64,000 nt of DNA from Paenibacillus eucommiae (GTDB taxonomy: Bacteria > Bacillota > Bacilli > Paenibacillales > NBRC-103111), in contig NZ_JAGGLB010000038.1 in the NCBI RefSeq assembly GCF_017874215.1, positions 18,773 through 82,772 on the forward strand, given 5' to 3'. This document shows, piece after piece, positions 9,590 through 18,760 of this stretch. The stretch's first letter is position 1, and the number at the start of each line of letters is the position of its first letter. The translations under genes were made by a program, and so were the position numbers. The notes under the pieces were generated by a model. It was not told where the DNA came from. It ran no database searches and saw only the letters and a program-made list of their open reading frames with translations.

Positions 9590-9788
9590 GTTTCAAGCTC
9601 CCCTCTCAACTTGTCATCAAATCCGTTTCAGGACAATCTCTACTCATTGTAGCCTAATACTTAACTGCAAATCCCCTTTTTTTGTGGCATCACCACCTTT
9701 ACAAAGTCTTGATTATTCTGGCAGATGTATCAGATGTTGCATATGTGGGATATTGGAAAATATTTCAATTTTTTTATGGGACGCTTGC

Positions 9789-10667
9789 TTAACCCTTTAC
9801 TGCACCGAGCACGATGCCTCCAACAAAATATTTTTGCAGGAAGGGATACAGGATAACGATTGGAGCCGTCACCACCACGATCGCCGCCGATTGAATCGTC
9901 TCTGGTACAAGATTACTTTTACCAGCCGCCATTGCACTCATAGCCCCCATTGAACTGTAATCGCTTTGCATTACGATGGAGCGCAGCAGCACTTGAAGCG
10001 GCCACAGGTTGCGATCGTTGATGTAGAAAATTCCTTTAAAGAAATCGTTCCAATGTCCCACCGCATAGAACAAACCGATAGTTGCGAGCACAGGTGCCGA
10101 CAGCGGCACGATAATCTGCGCCATCGTTCTCCATTCTGAGCTGCCCTCCATTTGTGCCGACTCTATCAGAGCATCGGGAATGCCCCAGAAGAAATTGCGC
10201 ATCAGAATGAGATAGAACGGGGCCACCATACCGGGAATAATCAAAGCCCACAGCGTATCAAGCAAATGGAGATTTTTCACAAGCAAATAGACAGGAATCA
10301 TACCAGCCGGCAGAATCATGGCAATGACGATGAACAGCAGCATCAAGCCGGTCCCCGGTGCCCTGCGCGATAAGGAATAGGCGCCAAGAATGGTCATAAC
10401 CATATTGAGAAATGTGCCTACAACCGTAACTAGAACCGTTACCCCGAATGCTTTCGGAAAGATACTGCTGTCAAAAATATAACGATAGGCTTGCAAAGTG
10501 AAATCTTTGGGATACAAAAACAGGATTGACTTCTGCACGGCCTCTCCCGAGCTAAACGACATGGAAAAAACATGGAGGATCGGAACGAGCGTCACGATGC
10601 AGCAGAGTAGGACAATGACATACACGAGCATCTGTCCTATGGACATTTTAAACAATGATTTTGACAA
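9789..10667 (-). CDS. Sugar ABC transporter permease (LplC/YtcP type)
   Basis: CUT1 inner-membrane permease with six predicted membrane helices. The EAA-type cytoplasmic loop is LIESAQMEGSSEWRTMAQIIVPLSAP, and the terminal YFVGGIVLGAVKG is characteristic of the YtcP branch. The open frame extends to a GTG at 10685, but a TTG at 10667 is preferred because AGGAGG lies 7 nt before it. The frame overlaps or abuts the stop of the first permease. No ATPase gene is nearby; such systems share a distant MsmX-like ATPase. Confidence 0.93.
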   Translation of the reverse strand: MSKSLFKMSIGQMLVYVIVLLCCIVTLVPILHVFSMSFSSGEAVQKSILFLYPKDFTLQAYRYIFDSSIFPKAFGVTVLVTVVGTFLNMVMTILGAYSLSRRAPGTGLMLLFIVIAMILPAGMIPVYLLVKNLHLLDTLWALIIPGMVAPFYLILMRNFFWGIPDALIESAQMEGSSEWRTMAQIIVPLSAPVLATIGLFYAVGHWNDFFKGIFYINDRNLWPLQVLLRSIVMQSDYSSMGAMSAMAAGKSNLVPETIQSAAIVVVTAPIVILYPFLQKYFVGGIVLGAVKG

Positions 10668-10678
10668 ATTTCTTCCTC

Positions 10679-11578
10679 CTACCACAAGGGCTGATGCCCC
10701 ATTCGTTTGACCAGCTTGTTGGTCGATACGATCAAGAAGAGTCCGACAACCCCTTTAAACAAGCCCATTGCCGCTGCCACGCTAAAATTAGAACCAGTCA
10801 GGCCAATCCGGTATACATACGTGTCGATAATGTCACCCACCGCGTATTGCGTCGGATTCATGAATACATACACCTGCTCGAAGCCTGCGTCAAGAATATA
10901 CGCCAGCTGCATAATGAACAGCAGAATGGTAACCGGTACGAGCGCTGGAAGCGTGACGTGCCACAGCTGGCGCCAACGGCTGGCACCGTCTACTCTCGCC
11001 GCTTCGTACAAGGTTGGATCAACGCCGGAGAGAGCTGCCAGATAAATGATGGCCCCCCAGCCGAATTCCTTCAATGTTCCTGTGACAACGAGAATCGTTC
11101 GGAAATATTCCGGCCCGATGAGAAATTCTACAGGGTGATAGCCCCATCCAGCGAGCAGTTTATTAATGACGCCTTCCGGGGACAGGAAGCTGATCATCAG
11201 TGCCCCGAAAATAATCCAGGACAAAAAATGCGGCAAATACGTAATCGTCTGTGCCAGCCGCTTGAACAGCATGTTTTTGACCTCATTCAGCAGCAAGGCG
11301 AAAATAAGTGGAGCAGGAAATCCGAATACAAGTCTGTACAAGCTGATCAGCAGCGTATTTTTCAACAACCGGAAAAAATCCCCGGATTGGAACAGAAACT
11401 CGAAATTCGCCATACCGACCCACGGGCTCTTGTTAATGCCAAGAAACGGGCTAAACTTCTGAAAGGCGATTACCAGCCCATAATAAGGAACGTAATTGAA
11501 AATAAGGACATAGAGCCCCACTGGTAAAAACATCAAATACACGGCTCGATATTTACGTAAATTTTTGGCAAGTGTCAT
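10679..11578 (-). CDS. Sugar ABC transporter permease (LplB type)
   Basis: First gene of the minus operon. Membrane helices start at YLMFLPVGLYVLIFNYVPYYG; the EAA loop is LYEAARVDGASRWRQLWHVTLPAL; the C-terminus is GHQPLW, like other LplB homologues. The start at 11578 has AGGAGG 7 nt upstream; the 23-residue upstream extension is unlikely to be translated. It pairs with the downstream LplC-type permease to form the translocation channel. Confidence 0.93.
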   Translation of the reverse strand: MTLAKNLRKYRAVYLMFLPVGLYVLIFNYVPYYGLVIAFQKFSPFLGINKSPWVGMANFEFLFQSGDFFRLLKNTLLISLYRLVFGFPAPLIFALLLNEVKNMLFKRLAQTITYLPHFLSWIIFGALMISFLSPEGVINKLLAGWGYHPVEFLIGPEYFRTILVVTGTLKEFGWGAIIYLAALSGVDPTLYEAARVDGASRWRQLWHVTLPALVPVTILLFIMQLAYILDAGFEQVYVFMNPTQYAVGDIIDTYVYRIGLTGSNFSVAAAMGLFKGVVGLFLIVSTNKLVKRMGHQPLW

Positions 11579-11653
11579 GATAAAACCTCCTTTCTTCTTG
11601 TAACGCCGTGAACTTGTGTTCATTATAATCCGATACGGGCAAAGCATGCTCTA

Positions 11654-11723
11654 GGCAATCTTTACGGAACTATACGGCAATCTTTACGTGCCTCATTACA
11701 GCCGGGCGAAATCCTGATATAAT
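11654..11723. promoter_or_regulatory. Divergent promoter region with 22-bp-spaced direct repeats
   Basis: GGCAATCTTTACG occurs at 11654-11666 and again at 11676-11688, exactly 22 bp apart (two helical turns), between the permease operon and the YesN-type regulator gene. The arrangement suits a dimeric AraC-type regulator. TATAAT at 11718-11723 (preceded 16 bp upstream by TTACAG) serves the plus genes. On the minus strand TATAAT near 11621-11627 lacks a good -35, as expected for an activator-dependent operon. Confidence 0.6.
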
Positions 11724-11765
11724 TTTAACTATCAAAAAGAAACAGACTTTCGGGAGGGAACCTGC

Positions 11766-13364
11766 ATGTACCGATTGCTGATTGTGGATGACGAGAAGGA
11801 AATCCGGGACGGTATTGCCGAGAGCATCCCATGGCGGGAAATGGGCATTGACAGCGTATATCAGGCTGATAATGGGGCTGCGGCACTCGAAATATACAAG
11901 AAGCACCATCCTGAATTAATTATTACCGACATCAGAATGCCAGGCACAGATGGTCTTGAATTTATGGAGAATCTGCAGCGGGAGGAGTCACAGGCCAAAG
12001 TTGTATTTATTAGCGGATACGATGATTTCCAATACGCGCGAAAGGCTATGCAGCTGAAGGCTTGGGATTATTTGTTGAAACCGGTTAAAACTGCGGAGCT
12101 TACAACTACTGTTATGAAGATGATTCATGAGCTGGAGCGGGAAACAAAAGAGCATGACGATGCGTGGATGAACGTATTGCCCGTCCTGCAGGGAAAATTC
12201 GTGGAGAGCCTGCTCACCAATAAAGCGTATTACAACGAAGCTTTGTTTAAAGAGAAATGCAAGCAGCTAAAGCTGGAATGGCTTGACTATTTGCCCTTGA
12301 TCGTATGCGTCATTGAGCCCGACCATTACAGCCGGGTCGCTCCGAGTAAGAAGGAGCAGGAGCTGCTTTCATTTACGATCGATAATGTGCTGAAGGACAT
12401 TACCAGGAAGTATGGAGAAGCGCTTGTATGGCCGTTCGACAAATCTTCATGGGTAGTCATCATCGGTTTATCCAGCCATAACGATAATCATTACGAGCTG
12501 ATGGAGCACATCCTTTCAATCAATGAAGATATGCTGTCCGACATCAGCTATTACACGAAGACGAGCGTATCGGCCGGCGTCAGCTCCGTGAGCACTGAGT
12601 GGAGCCTGCTTCCCCAGCTCTTAGAGCAATCTTTGAAAGCGCTCACTAATAGACAATTCACTGGCGGCAATAAAGTACATGTATATGAGAGCACTCCAGG
12701 GGTACTGCAGGATGATGGTGATACATTCGACGAATTCGCCTTTCTGAACGGCTTGCGTAACGGCAATGCGAAGGATGTACGCGCAGCGTTATCCGGTTTG
12801 CCAAAGCTGATGCTCACTTTTCCCGCAGGTGCTGATGGCACTGTGTCCCGCCCTTGCTTTGAATGGGTTTTGAGCATACACCGCTTGCTGGAGCAAGCAA
12901 ATTTACTTACTTTCTCCGCCACGGAGTCATTCAGACTATGGCAAACGATAGAGCAAATTGAAACGATCGATGCCCTGAAGGAAATACTGACAGAGCATTT
13001 CGTATCACTATGCCGGCAGACAGCTCCCTCCATCGGTGGCATTCTGCAAAAAGCGCTCGATTATATCCAAGCGAATATCCGTGACAAAATCACCCTGGAG
13101 GATGTGGCGAGCCATGTGTATATTTCTCCAATTTGGTTAAGCCGGCTGTTTCGCCAGAAGATGGACAGAACCTTCCTGAACTATGTGACGATGCTGAAGA
13201 TCGAGGAAGCGAAGACACTGCTTGCGCAGGACGTCAAAGTCAACGAAGTGGCTAGCCTTCTCGGCTATCAGGATTTTGCCCATTTCTCCAAAATATTCAA
13301 GCGCTTCGCCGGATGCAATCCTTCCGAATTCAGAAAACAAGGGCTGGAGAGGACTTTGCCATGA
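11766..13364 (+). CDS. YesN-type response regulator (receiver plus AraC helix-turn-helix)
   Basis: 532 residues. The N-terminal receiver has LLIVDDEKEIRDG, the phosphoacceptor Asp in IITDIRMPGTDGLEF (about 53) and Lys in LLKPVK. A middle region of about 270 residues is variable. The C-terminal AraC/XylS domain spans about 425-528 (ITLEDVASHVYISPIWLSRL, then GYQDFAHFSKIFKRFAGCNPSEFR). GGGAGGG lies 7 nt before the ATG. It is coupled to the downstream kinase and divergent from the sugar operon, its likely target. It probably binds the 22-bp-spaced repeats at 11654-11688. Confidence 0.95.
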   Translation: MYRLLIVDDEKEIRDGIAESIPWREMGIDSVYQADNGAAALEIYKKHHPELIITDIRMPGTDGLEFMENLQREESQAKVVFISGYDDFQYARKAMQLKAWDYLLKPVKTAELTTTVMKMIHELERETKEHDDAWMNVLPVLQGKFVESLLTNKAYYNEALFKEKCKQLKLEWLDYLPLIVCVIEPDHYSRVAPSKKEQELLSFTIDNVLKDITRKYGEALVWPFDKSSWVVIIGLSSHNDNHYELMEHILSINEDMLSDISYYTKTSVSAGVSSVSTEWSLLPQLLEQSLKALTNRQFTGGNKVHVYESTPGVLQDDGDTFDEFAFLNGLRNGNAKDVRAALSGLPKLMLTFPAGADGTVSRPCFEWVLSIHRLLEQANLLTFSATESFRLWQTIEQIETIDALKEILTEHFVSLCRQTAPSIGGILQKALDYIQANIRDKITLEDVASHVYISPIWLSRLFRQKMDRTFLNYVTMLKIEEAKTLLAQDVKVNEVASLLGYQDFAHFSKIFKRFAGCNPSEFRKQGLERTLP

Positions 13365-15115
13365 GACATATCCCCTGGCTGCGCTCCTTTAACGGCCGGC
13401 TGATCACCGTGCTGCTGCTGCTGATTATTTTACCGCTATGCATTAGCAGCTATTTCTTTTACAGCAAATCACTCAAAACGATCAATCTGTCAACGGACAA
13501 CTTCATGCGGGACATCCTGGAACAAAATTTACGGGAATTCAATCAGCATTGGCAAAGCTTGAATGATATAGCCATCGAAATCGTCGGAGCCAGAGAAGTC
13601 CAGCGATTTCTGTCTGCAACCGATCCTAGTACGCCGGAAGAGCTGGAAATGATTAACGATCTAGTTCCCTACCTGCTGCATTTTGTGAACAAATACGGCA
13701 TTTTTGAGGCTAAGATTATTCCGCTGGAGCCGGGCGATTACCCGATATACCGGACTATGATTCTGGACGAAACGCCTGAAGTTTCAGATGCGGTTAAAAG
13801 CGCCGTCAACAAAAATCAGGTGCACTGGAACGGCAATGAGCATAACCCCGCCAATGGCGACTCGGTATGGGTGCGCTACAATATGCTCAGGCAATTCAAC
13901 GTCCTTGAGCCCAAAGCCATACTGGCGCTATCGATTACGAATCAGTCCATTGTGAAGAAAATCCAGCTTCCTTCGCGTTGGGAACGCCAGCAGACGCTGA
14001 TCGTCGATAACCAGGGAATCGTTGTAACGGATAGCTCGAACGAGCATCTGCAGGGGCAAAAGCTGGAAGAGGATTTGTACCGGGATATTAAGAGCAATCA
14101 ATTCGGGAGTCAGGCGGCTACCATTAACAACGTTTTGCAGAAAGTGACCTACGGACCGCTGCCGATTCATGATTGGTATATGATCAGCATGATTCCGATG
14201 GCCGACCTGTTGAAGCCCGTCGAGGTCATCCGCAACTTTTATTTCGTGCTGCTCGCCTTCGTGGTCGCCCTGACGGTTATCGTCGCTTATTTTATGGGCA
14301 GGCATCTGACTACTCCGATTATCCACCTTGTATCCTATATGAAAAATTTTCAATTGGGGCAATATGCCAAGCTGAACACGGGCAAACCGCGCAGGGATGA
14401 ATTCGGTTATCTGATGGAAGGTTATTCTCATATGGTAAAAAGAATCAACATGCTGCTGGAGGATATCCGGCTGTCGGAGCAGCGGAAGAAGGAATTGCAC
14501 TTTACGGTGCTGTCCAACCAGATCAACCCGCATCTGGTGTACAATACGCTCGATGCTATTAAATGGAAAATACGTAAATTTGCCGGCGCCGAACGTGAAG
14601 AAACACAGGAAATCATCAACAGCTTGGCTGGTTTTATGCGGCTCTCGCTGAATCAAGGGAAAGAAGTAACAACCGTCGCCAAGGAGCTCGATCATATCAA
14701 GGCATATGTACAGTTGGAGCAGCTGCGCCAGCCGGATTCGTTCGAACTTATCTGCGATGTCCCCTATGAACTGCTGGGGAAGCCAATGCTGAAGCTGATC
14801 CTGCAGCCAATCGTGGAAAATGCGCTGCAGCACGGAAAGGTGCAGGGCAAGAAAACGAACATTATGATCTCCTGCCGTATGAACAACGGGGTGCTTTCGT
14901 TCGAAGTGATGGACAGCGGGCCTGGCCTGCCTCCGGAGCTGTGCGACAGCCCTATCGATCAGTTGATCGAGAAGCAGAAGCTCGGTGTCGGGCTATCCAA
15001 TGTGCATGAGCGCATCCGCCTGAAATACGGTGCCTCTTATGGCATCCGCTTATCTGGAGCTGACGGCAGGGGAGCCGTGGTGCACATTGTTTTCCCTTCG
15101 GAAGAAACATCGTGA
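13361..15115 (+). CDS. YesM/LytS-type sensor histidine kinase
   Basis: Membrane kinase of 584 residues. TM1 is at LLLLIILPLCISSYFFY, followed by an extracytoplasmic sensor of about 250 residues, TM2 near FYFVLLAFVVALTVIVAYF and HAMP. The phosphoacceptor region is SNQINPHLVYNTLDAIKW (His about 390; the usual sequence is NPHFLYN) and the ATP-binding domain ends with LGVGLSNVHERIRLKYG. The ATG overlaps the regulator stop as ATGA, which decides the start over an upstream in-frame ATG at 13313. It probably senses the sugar, or its bound binding protein, for the divergent operon. Confidence 0.94.
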   Translation: MRHIPWLRSFNGRLITVLLLLIILPLCISSYFFYSKSLKTINLSTDNFMRDILEQNLREFNQHWQSLNDIAIEIVGAREVQRFLSATDPSTPEELEMINDLVPYLLHFVNKYGIFEAKIIPLEPGDYPIYRTMILDETPEVSDAVKSAVNKNQVHWNGNEHNPANGDSVWVRYNMLRQFNVLEPKAILALSITNQSIVKKIQLPSRWERQQTLIVDNQGIVVTDSSNEHLQGQKLEEDLYRDIKSNQFGSQAATINNVLQKVTYGPLPIHDWYMISMIPMADLLKPVEVIRNFYFVLLAFVVALTVIVAYFMGRHLTTPIIHLVSYMKNFQLGQYAKLNTGKPRRDEFGYLMEGYSHMVKRINMLLEDIRLSEQRKKELHFTVLSNQINPHLVYNTLDAIKWKIRKFAGAEREETQEIINSLAGFMRLSLNQGKEVTTVAKELDHIKAYVQLEQLRQPDSFELICDVPYELLGKPMLKLILQPIVENALQHGKVQGKKTNIMISCRMNNGVLSFEVMDSGPGLPPELCDSPIDQLIEKQKLGVGLSNVHERIRLKYGASYGIRLSGADGRGAVVHIVFPSEETS

Positions 15116-15120
15116 AAAAA

Positions 15121-15140
15121 GACGCCCTTTTTGGGGCGTC
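15121..15140 (-). terminator. Hairpin after kinase gene
   Basis: GACGCCC-TTTTT-GGGGCGTC with an A-run on its left: a good terminator for minus-strand transcription and only a hairpin without a T-run for the plus-strand kinase transcript. It merges with the left edge of repeat copy B. Confidence 0.5.
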
Positions 15141-15690
15141 CTTAGAGGTCCGTGTTCGCGACGTTGGTGCGTTGCGAAGGGAATCGCTGTGGGCTGTGGG
15201 CTCCGGCCGCTGTTAAAGATTTGTTCCCTTGAATGGAATGGATGCTGAGGTGAGAACAAATCTTTAAATGCGGACGCTACCGCTCTTCCTCCCACAGCCA
15301 ATCCCTCCTTTCAGCTACAATCGCTCGAATCAACACGAACACCAAGCTCAAACGGACTGCCAGCAAGGGTTTTTCTCTGGATTGTAGGGGATTTCCCCGC
15401 GGGCCAAGCCGCTGGACTGAACGACGGCCCCGCCAGCGAGCACAACCGAGAGGATCTGTTACTTTAACGATGATTTTCATCGTTAAAAGCGTCAAGTCCG
15501 CTCCACATCCCTGCTTTAACGATGAAAAACATCGTTAAACTTCCTTTTAACCCCCCTGAGAGGCCATCTGGCCTCTTTTAACGATGAAAAACATCACTAA
15601 CGTGACGGATTGACCTGGAACACTTCTTTTAACGATGAAAAACATCGTTAAAGTAAAGCACACGCTCCAACGGACTGCCAGCAGGCATCT
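15134..15690. repeat. Composite intergenic repeat, copy B (hairpin module plus palindrome module)
   Basis: The left module (15134-15455) matches 38800-39110 and, in part, 26120-26265. It contains TTAAAGATTTGTTCCC and its inverse GAACAAATCTTTAA, GACGCTACCGCTCTTCCTCC, CACCAAGCTCAAACGGAC and GATTTCCCCGCGGGCCAAGC. The right module has palindromes at 15463-15487, 15515-15539, 15577-15600 and 15628-15652, in the same order and spacing as copies A and C. No gene is encoded. Confidence 0.9.
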
Positions 15691-15797
15691 GCTTCCTGAC
15701 AGAAAGGGATAGTGATGACAATGAGCATTCTGGATTTTTTATCCTTGCAAAAGGTCAAAAGGCAACTTACTCTCCATGTTCCACCACATATGATTTG

Positions 15798-16025
15798 TAC
15801 TTGTTTGATTGGTTTGGTTTGGTTTGGTTTGGTTTGCTTCGTTTGCTTGTTTAATTGGTTTGGTTGGTTTGGTTGGTTCGTTGGTTTAATTTGTTTGCTT
15901 GCTTGTTTGTTTGTTTGGTTGATTTGTTTGTTTGATTGGTTTGATTTGTTTGATTGATTGATTGGTTTGATTGGTTTGATTGGTTTGATTGTTTGATTTG
16001 TTTGGTTGATTCGTTTGGCTCGTTC
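15798..16025. repeat. T/G-only low-complexity tract (TTTGG/TTTGA units)
   Basis: About 225 bp almost devoid of A and C on the plus strand, made of irregular TTTGG, TTGGT and TTTGA units. It ends some 20 bp past the stop of the DUF1801 gene. ORFs across it encode only Trp/Phe/Leu or Asn/Gln/Thr runs and are not credible. Confidence 0.9.
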
Positions 16026-16043
16026 GGACTCGTTTGGACTCTC

Positions 16044-16448
16044 CTACCCCTTCTTCCCGCTCTCTGCATCCTTCTTCTTACGCACTGCCTTCTCCATATT
16101 CTGAGCCACTCTGAACGCCACAATCCTGCTTATTAATTCATAAGGGAGCGGCTTGCCGAGCGGAAATTGCACCGAGCCCTTGGCCCCTTTATACACGGAC
16201 AATTCTTGCTTGAAGGCCTCAATTCCGCCTGCACCCGGATAGAATCCGATATGATTTTTGTACGCGGCAAAATGAACCAGATTTCCGCTCAGCTCAAAGG
16301 TAGGCATTTGATAGCTGATCTTCTCCTTGGCCTCCGGCGCCGCCTTTTGAATAGCCGTTCTTAATGTTTGAAGGATTTCCTGAACTTCAGGGGGAAATTC
16401 CAAAATATATGCATCAATGGATGCATAAGTGACAGGTTTGCCGTCCAT
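16044..16448 (-). CDS. DUF1801 (YdhG-like) protein
   Basis: 134-residue small cytoplasmic protein of the YdhG/DUF1801 fold. Diagnostic segments are IDAYILEFPPEVQEILQTLR, EKISYQMPTFEL and HIGFYPGAGGIEAFKQEL. The biochemical role of the family is not established; some members were proposed to bind iron-related or small ligands. Its C-terminus is Lys-rich (RKKKDAESGKKG). It is monocistronic, with GAGGTTG before the ATG. Confidence 0.88.
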   Translation of the reverse strand: MDGKPVTYASIDAYILEFPPEVQEILQTLRTAIQKAAPEAKEKISYQMPTFELSGNLVHFAAYKNHIGFYPGAGGIEAFKQELSVYKGAKGSVQFPLGKPLPYELISRIVAFRVAQNMEKAVRKKKDAESGKKG

Positions 16449-16576
16449 AAACTCAACCTCCTTTTTGACTATTTGACGTTATCGACGTATTCGACATCGC
16501 CGGACTTATTTCCTTTGAACCTTCCAACATCCTGCAAAATGAGCCTCCACTTTGTAGATAACCGCAGCCGCTTATA

Positions 16577-17269
16577 CTAAGAACGCTTGCTTCTAGCCTC
16601 ATGCATCACTTCGGCCAGGCTTTTGCCTTCTTCCCTCAGATCGTCGATATAGACATCGGCCCTGATGATCCCTTTATGGAGAATGATGGCGCGGTCAATT
16701 ATGTTCTCGATCTCATCAATCAGATGAGTTGTGATAAGCAGCGTCTCCGTGCCACTCAGACCAGACATCATCAGCTTCAGGGAGTCGCTTCGCGAGAATA
16801 TATCCTTGCCTGCGAAAGGCTCATCCAGCAAGAGATAGTCTGCCTGTTTGGCTAATCCGGCGCTGATCTCCAGCTTGATCTTTTGGCCTTTGGAGAACGT
16901 TTTGATTTTGCTATCAGATGGCAGCTCGTACAGCTTCAGCAGCTTCTTGAAATACTCCTGGTCGAACCGGGGGTAAAATGACGCCAGAAATTGTGCATAT
17001 TTCACAGGTGTCAGATCAGGCAAAAAGCTGCCCTCTTCCGTAATAAAAGCCATTCGCTCGTATTGCTCCTTGACGGGCCGGCCATCGATTGTAATCTCGC
17101 CATTCCGCAGCTCGCCTATACCCATGATAGCCTTGAGCAAGGTCGTTTTACCACTGCCATTCTCCCCCAGCACACCTACAATTTCGCCCTTATTAATCGT
17201 CAAGCTGTTAATGAATAGAAAGGCATTGCTGGCCGGATAACGCTTATCCACATATTTAAGCTCGATCAT
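16577..17269 (-). CDS. ABC transporter ATP-binding protein (YtrB-like)
   Basis: 230 residues. Walker A is GENGSGKT (about 35-42), the signature is degenerate (SKGQKIKLEI) and Walker B is YLLLDEPFAG with the switch His in LITTHL. It is the last gene of the GntR-permease-membrane protein-ATPase operon, so it probably energises the 18761-19537 membrane protein. In B. subtilis the related ytr operon responds to cell-wall antibiotics; a similar role here is inferred from gene order and the regulator type. Confidence 0.92.
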   Translation of the reverse strand: MIELKYVDKRYPASNAFLFINSLTINKGEIVGVLGENGSGKTTLLKAIMGIGELRNGEITIDGRPVKEQYERMAFITEEGSFLPDLTPVKYAQFLASFYPRFDQEYFKKLLKLYELPSDSKIKTFSKGQKIKLEISAGLAKQADYLLLDEPFAGKDIFSRSDSLKLMMSGLSGTETLLITTHLIDEIENIIDRAIILHKGIIRADVYIDDLREEGKSLAEVMHEARSKRS

Positions 17270-17274
17270 AGCTG

Positions 17275-17400
17275 TCCGTTCCTCCTTCCCTGTCTATCCG
17301 GGTCCTTCTCGGTCCTTCTCAGTCCTTCTCAGTCTTTCCTGGTCCTTCCGGGTCTTTCCGGTTTTCCCCATCTTCCCCGTCTTTCCTCCAGGTCCACTTG
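17275..17400. repeat. Polypyrimidine tract with GGTCCTTCTC tandem units
   Basis: Between the ATPase start and the upstream gene. Five to six imperfect 10-11-bp units (GGTCCTTCTC) lie at about 17300-17360 within a nearly pure C/T strand. The transcript would be purine-rich with many Shine-Dalgarno-like GGA motifs. Confidence 0.7.
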
Positions 17401-17426
17401 CCGGGATCTATTGTCCGCATCCGGAT

Positions 17427-18734
17427 CTATTCCACCGCGATATCCGCAAAGCGCCTGTAATCCAGTTGATCATACCCGAACCCGCCATGCGCTGGTGGAA
17501 GGTTAAGGGCCCTTATATTATCTTCATTCAGCTCGGTAACCAGCTCGCCTTTATAAATCAGCTCCGAGTGTTCGTAGGCATAGATGTACATATGCTTAGG
17601 ACGCACGAGTTCGTAAAACAGACGGGATGGCTCCGTTTCCCGATCCCGGAAGGTCTTAATCACATAGAGCTTGCCATTGCGGTAGCTCATGTGCGAAATA
17701 CCGCTAAAGGTATCTTCTTCTCCGTCGTCGAAAACCGCATTTACCGTACTAGCAATCTTCACCCCATCAGAAAAATCAAGGCTTAGGATCGTCGTATGCA
17801 ACCGCTCTGTTTCAGAAGAGGTACGCCTAAAGCTCAGCGTAAGTATATTTTGCTCATCATCGCGGTAAGCCTCATATCCCTCATAATAGCCCATTGAGAC
17901 CGGAGTCCGCTGGCCCTCTTCCCCCCTTGCAGGCAAATGGACATCCGGCACAGAGGCTTCCCCAAGCAGTTGTCCGCTCTGGCTATCATAGCTCCTGATG
18001 AACAGCGTGTTATGTTCCACCGAAATCAGTGCCAGACGATCACTTACCGCCTCCAAACCAAGAACCTCCACACCCGCATGTTCTTCGGGCCTATTCGCGT
18101 CCAGATTGATGTCTACAATTTTGCGCGGCGCATACTCGGCTTGATCCACAGCGCTGCCAAATCCCCATTCATAGAACTTAAGCTCATAAATACCGCTTGA
18201 GCCCGTGAAATAAGCGGATACGGGAACCGTGAAGTATACTTTTTCCCCGATCTTGGCCAAGCCGTACTCTGGCGAATTCGCTAATATAATGCCATCCCGG
18301 CCTTCGGGGCTTCTAAACACAATGGGCGGCGTGACTTCGGAAGAACCGATTGGGATCGAGTAGTAACTCTTCTGTTTCCTGGATGTGATTGTATAAGAGG
18401 TGGTCGTGTTCTCAACGCTGTATTCCATCCCTCCGCCCATCCGTTTGGGACCTCCAGGCACATAGCTGAAACTATTATTCCACTGCGGTTGGGCAAAAAT
18501 TTCCGTACGGGTATCGACCCGCCCTTCTTCTAACCGAAACAGCGTACGATGATAGCCGTCAAACAGCTCCCCCTTAATCGCAACATCTTGAATCGCTTCC
18601 CGGCTGCCGAACCAGTCATGGAGCTCGAATTCCACATTATCCTTCAACGCATAGGTCCGAACAGCCAGAACCAGTATTACCGCTATAGCCGCTGCCAGCG
18701 CGAGAAGAGCTGAGTGCTTCTTTATGATGTGCAT
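17427..18734 (-). CDS. Membrane-anchored extracytoplasmic protein of ABC operon
   Basis: 435 residues. An N-terminal uncleaved anchor (LLALAAAIAVILVLAVRTYAL) is followed by a large beta-rich extracytoplasmic domain with repeated strand-like segments (KIGEKVYFTVPVS, SDRLALISVEHNTLFIRSYD, MSYRNGKLYVIKTFRD), suggestive of a beta-propeller. No named family recognised. It lies between the permease and ATPase genes of a GntR-controlled operon, in the position of the accessory Ytr proteins. It could sense or bind an extracellular ligand for the transporter (inference). Confidence 0.75.
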   Translation of the reverse strand: MHIIKKHSALLALAAAIAVILVLAVRTYALKDNVEFELHDWFGSREAIQDVAIKGELFDGYHRTLFRLEEGRVDTRTEIFAQPQWNNSFSYVPGGPKRMGGGMEYSVENTTTSYTITSRKQKSYYSIPIGSSEVTPPIVFRSPEGRDGIILANSPEYGLAKIGEKVYFTVPVSAYFTGSSGIYELKFYEWGFGSAVDQAEYAPRKIVDINLDANRPEEHAGVEVLGLEAVSDRLALISVEHNTLFIRSYDSQSGQLLGEASVPDVHLPARGEEGQRTPVSMGYYEGYEAYRDDEQNILTLSFRRTSSETERLHTTILSLDFSDGVKIASTVNAVFDDGEEDTFSGISHMSYRNGKLYVIKTFRDRETEPSRLFYELVRPKHMYIYAYEHSELIYKGELVTELNEDNIRALNLPPAHGGFGYDQLDYRRFADIAVE

Positions 18735-18760
18735 GTCTTCCTCCTCCTTCCCTGTGAATA

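Noticed and set aside
9590..9788. Possible riboswitch or terminator in the permease-binding protein gap
   Set aside because: Only a weak GTGGTGATGCCAC hairpin without a T-run on the transcribed strand; nothing resembles a known riboswitch.
15712..15957. 81-codon Trp/Phe/Leu-rich plus ORF resembling a membrane protein
   Set aside because: It is the translation of the T/G-only simple repeat; composition is explained by the DNA.
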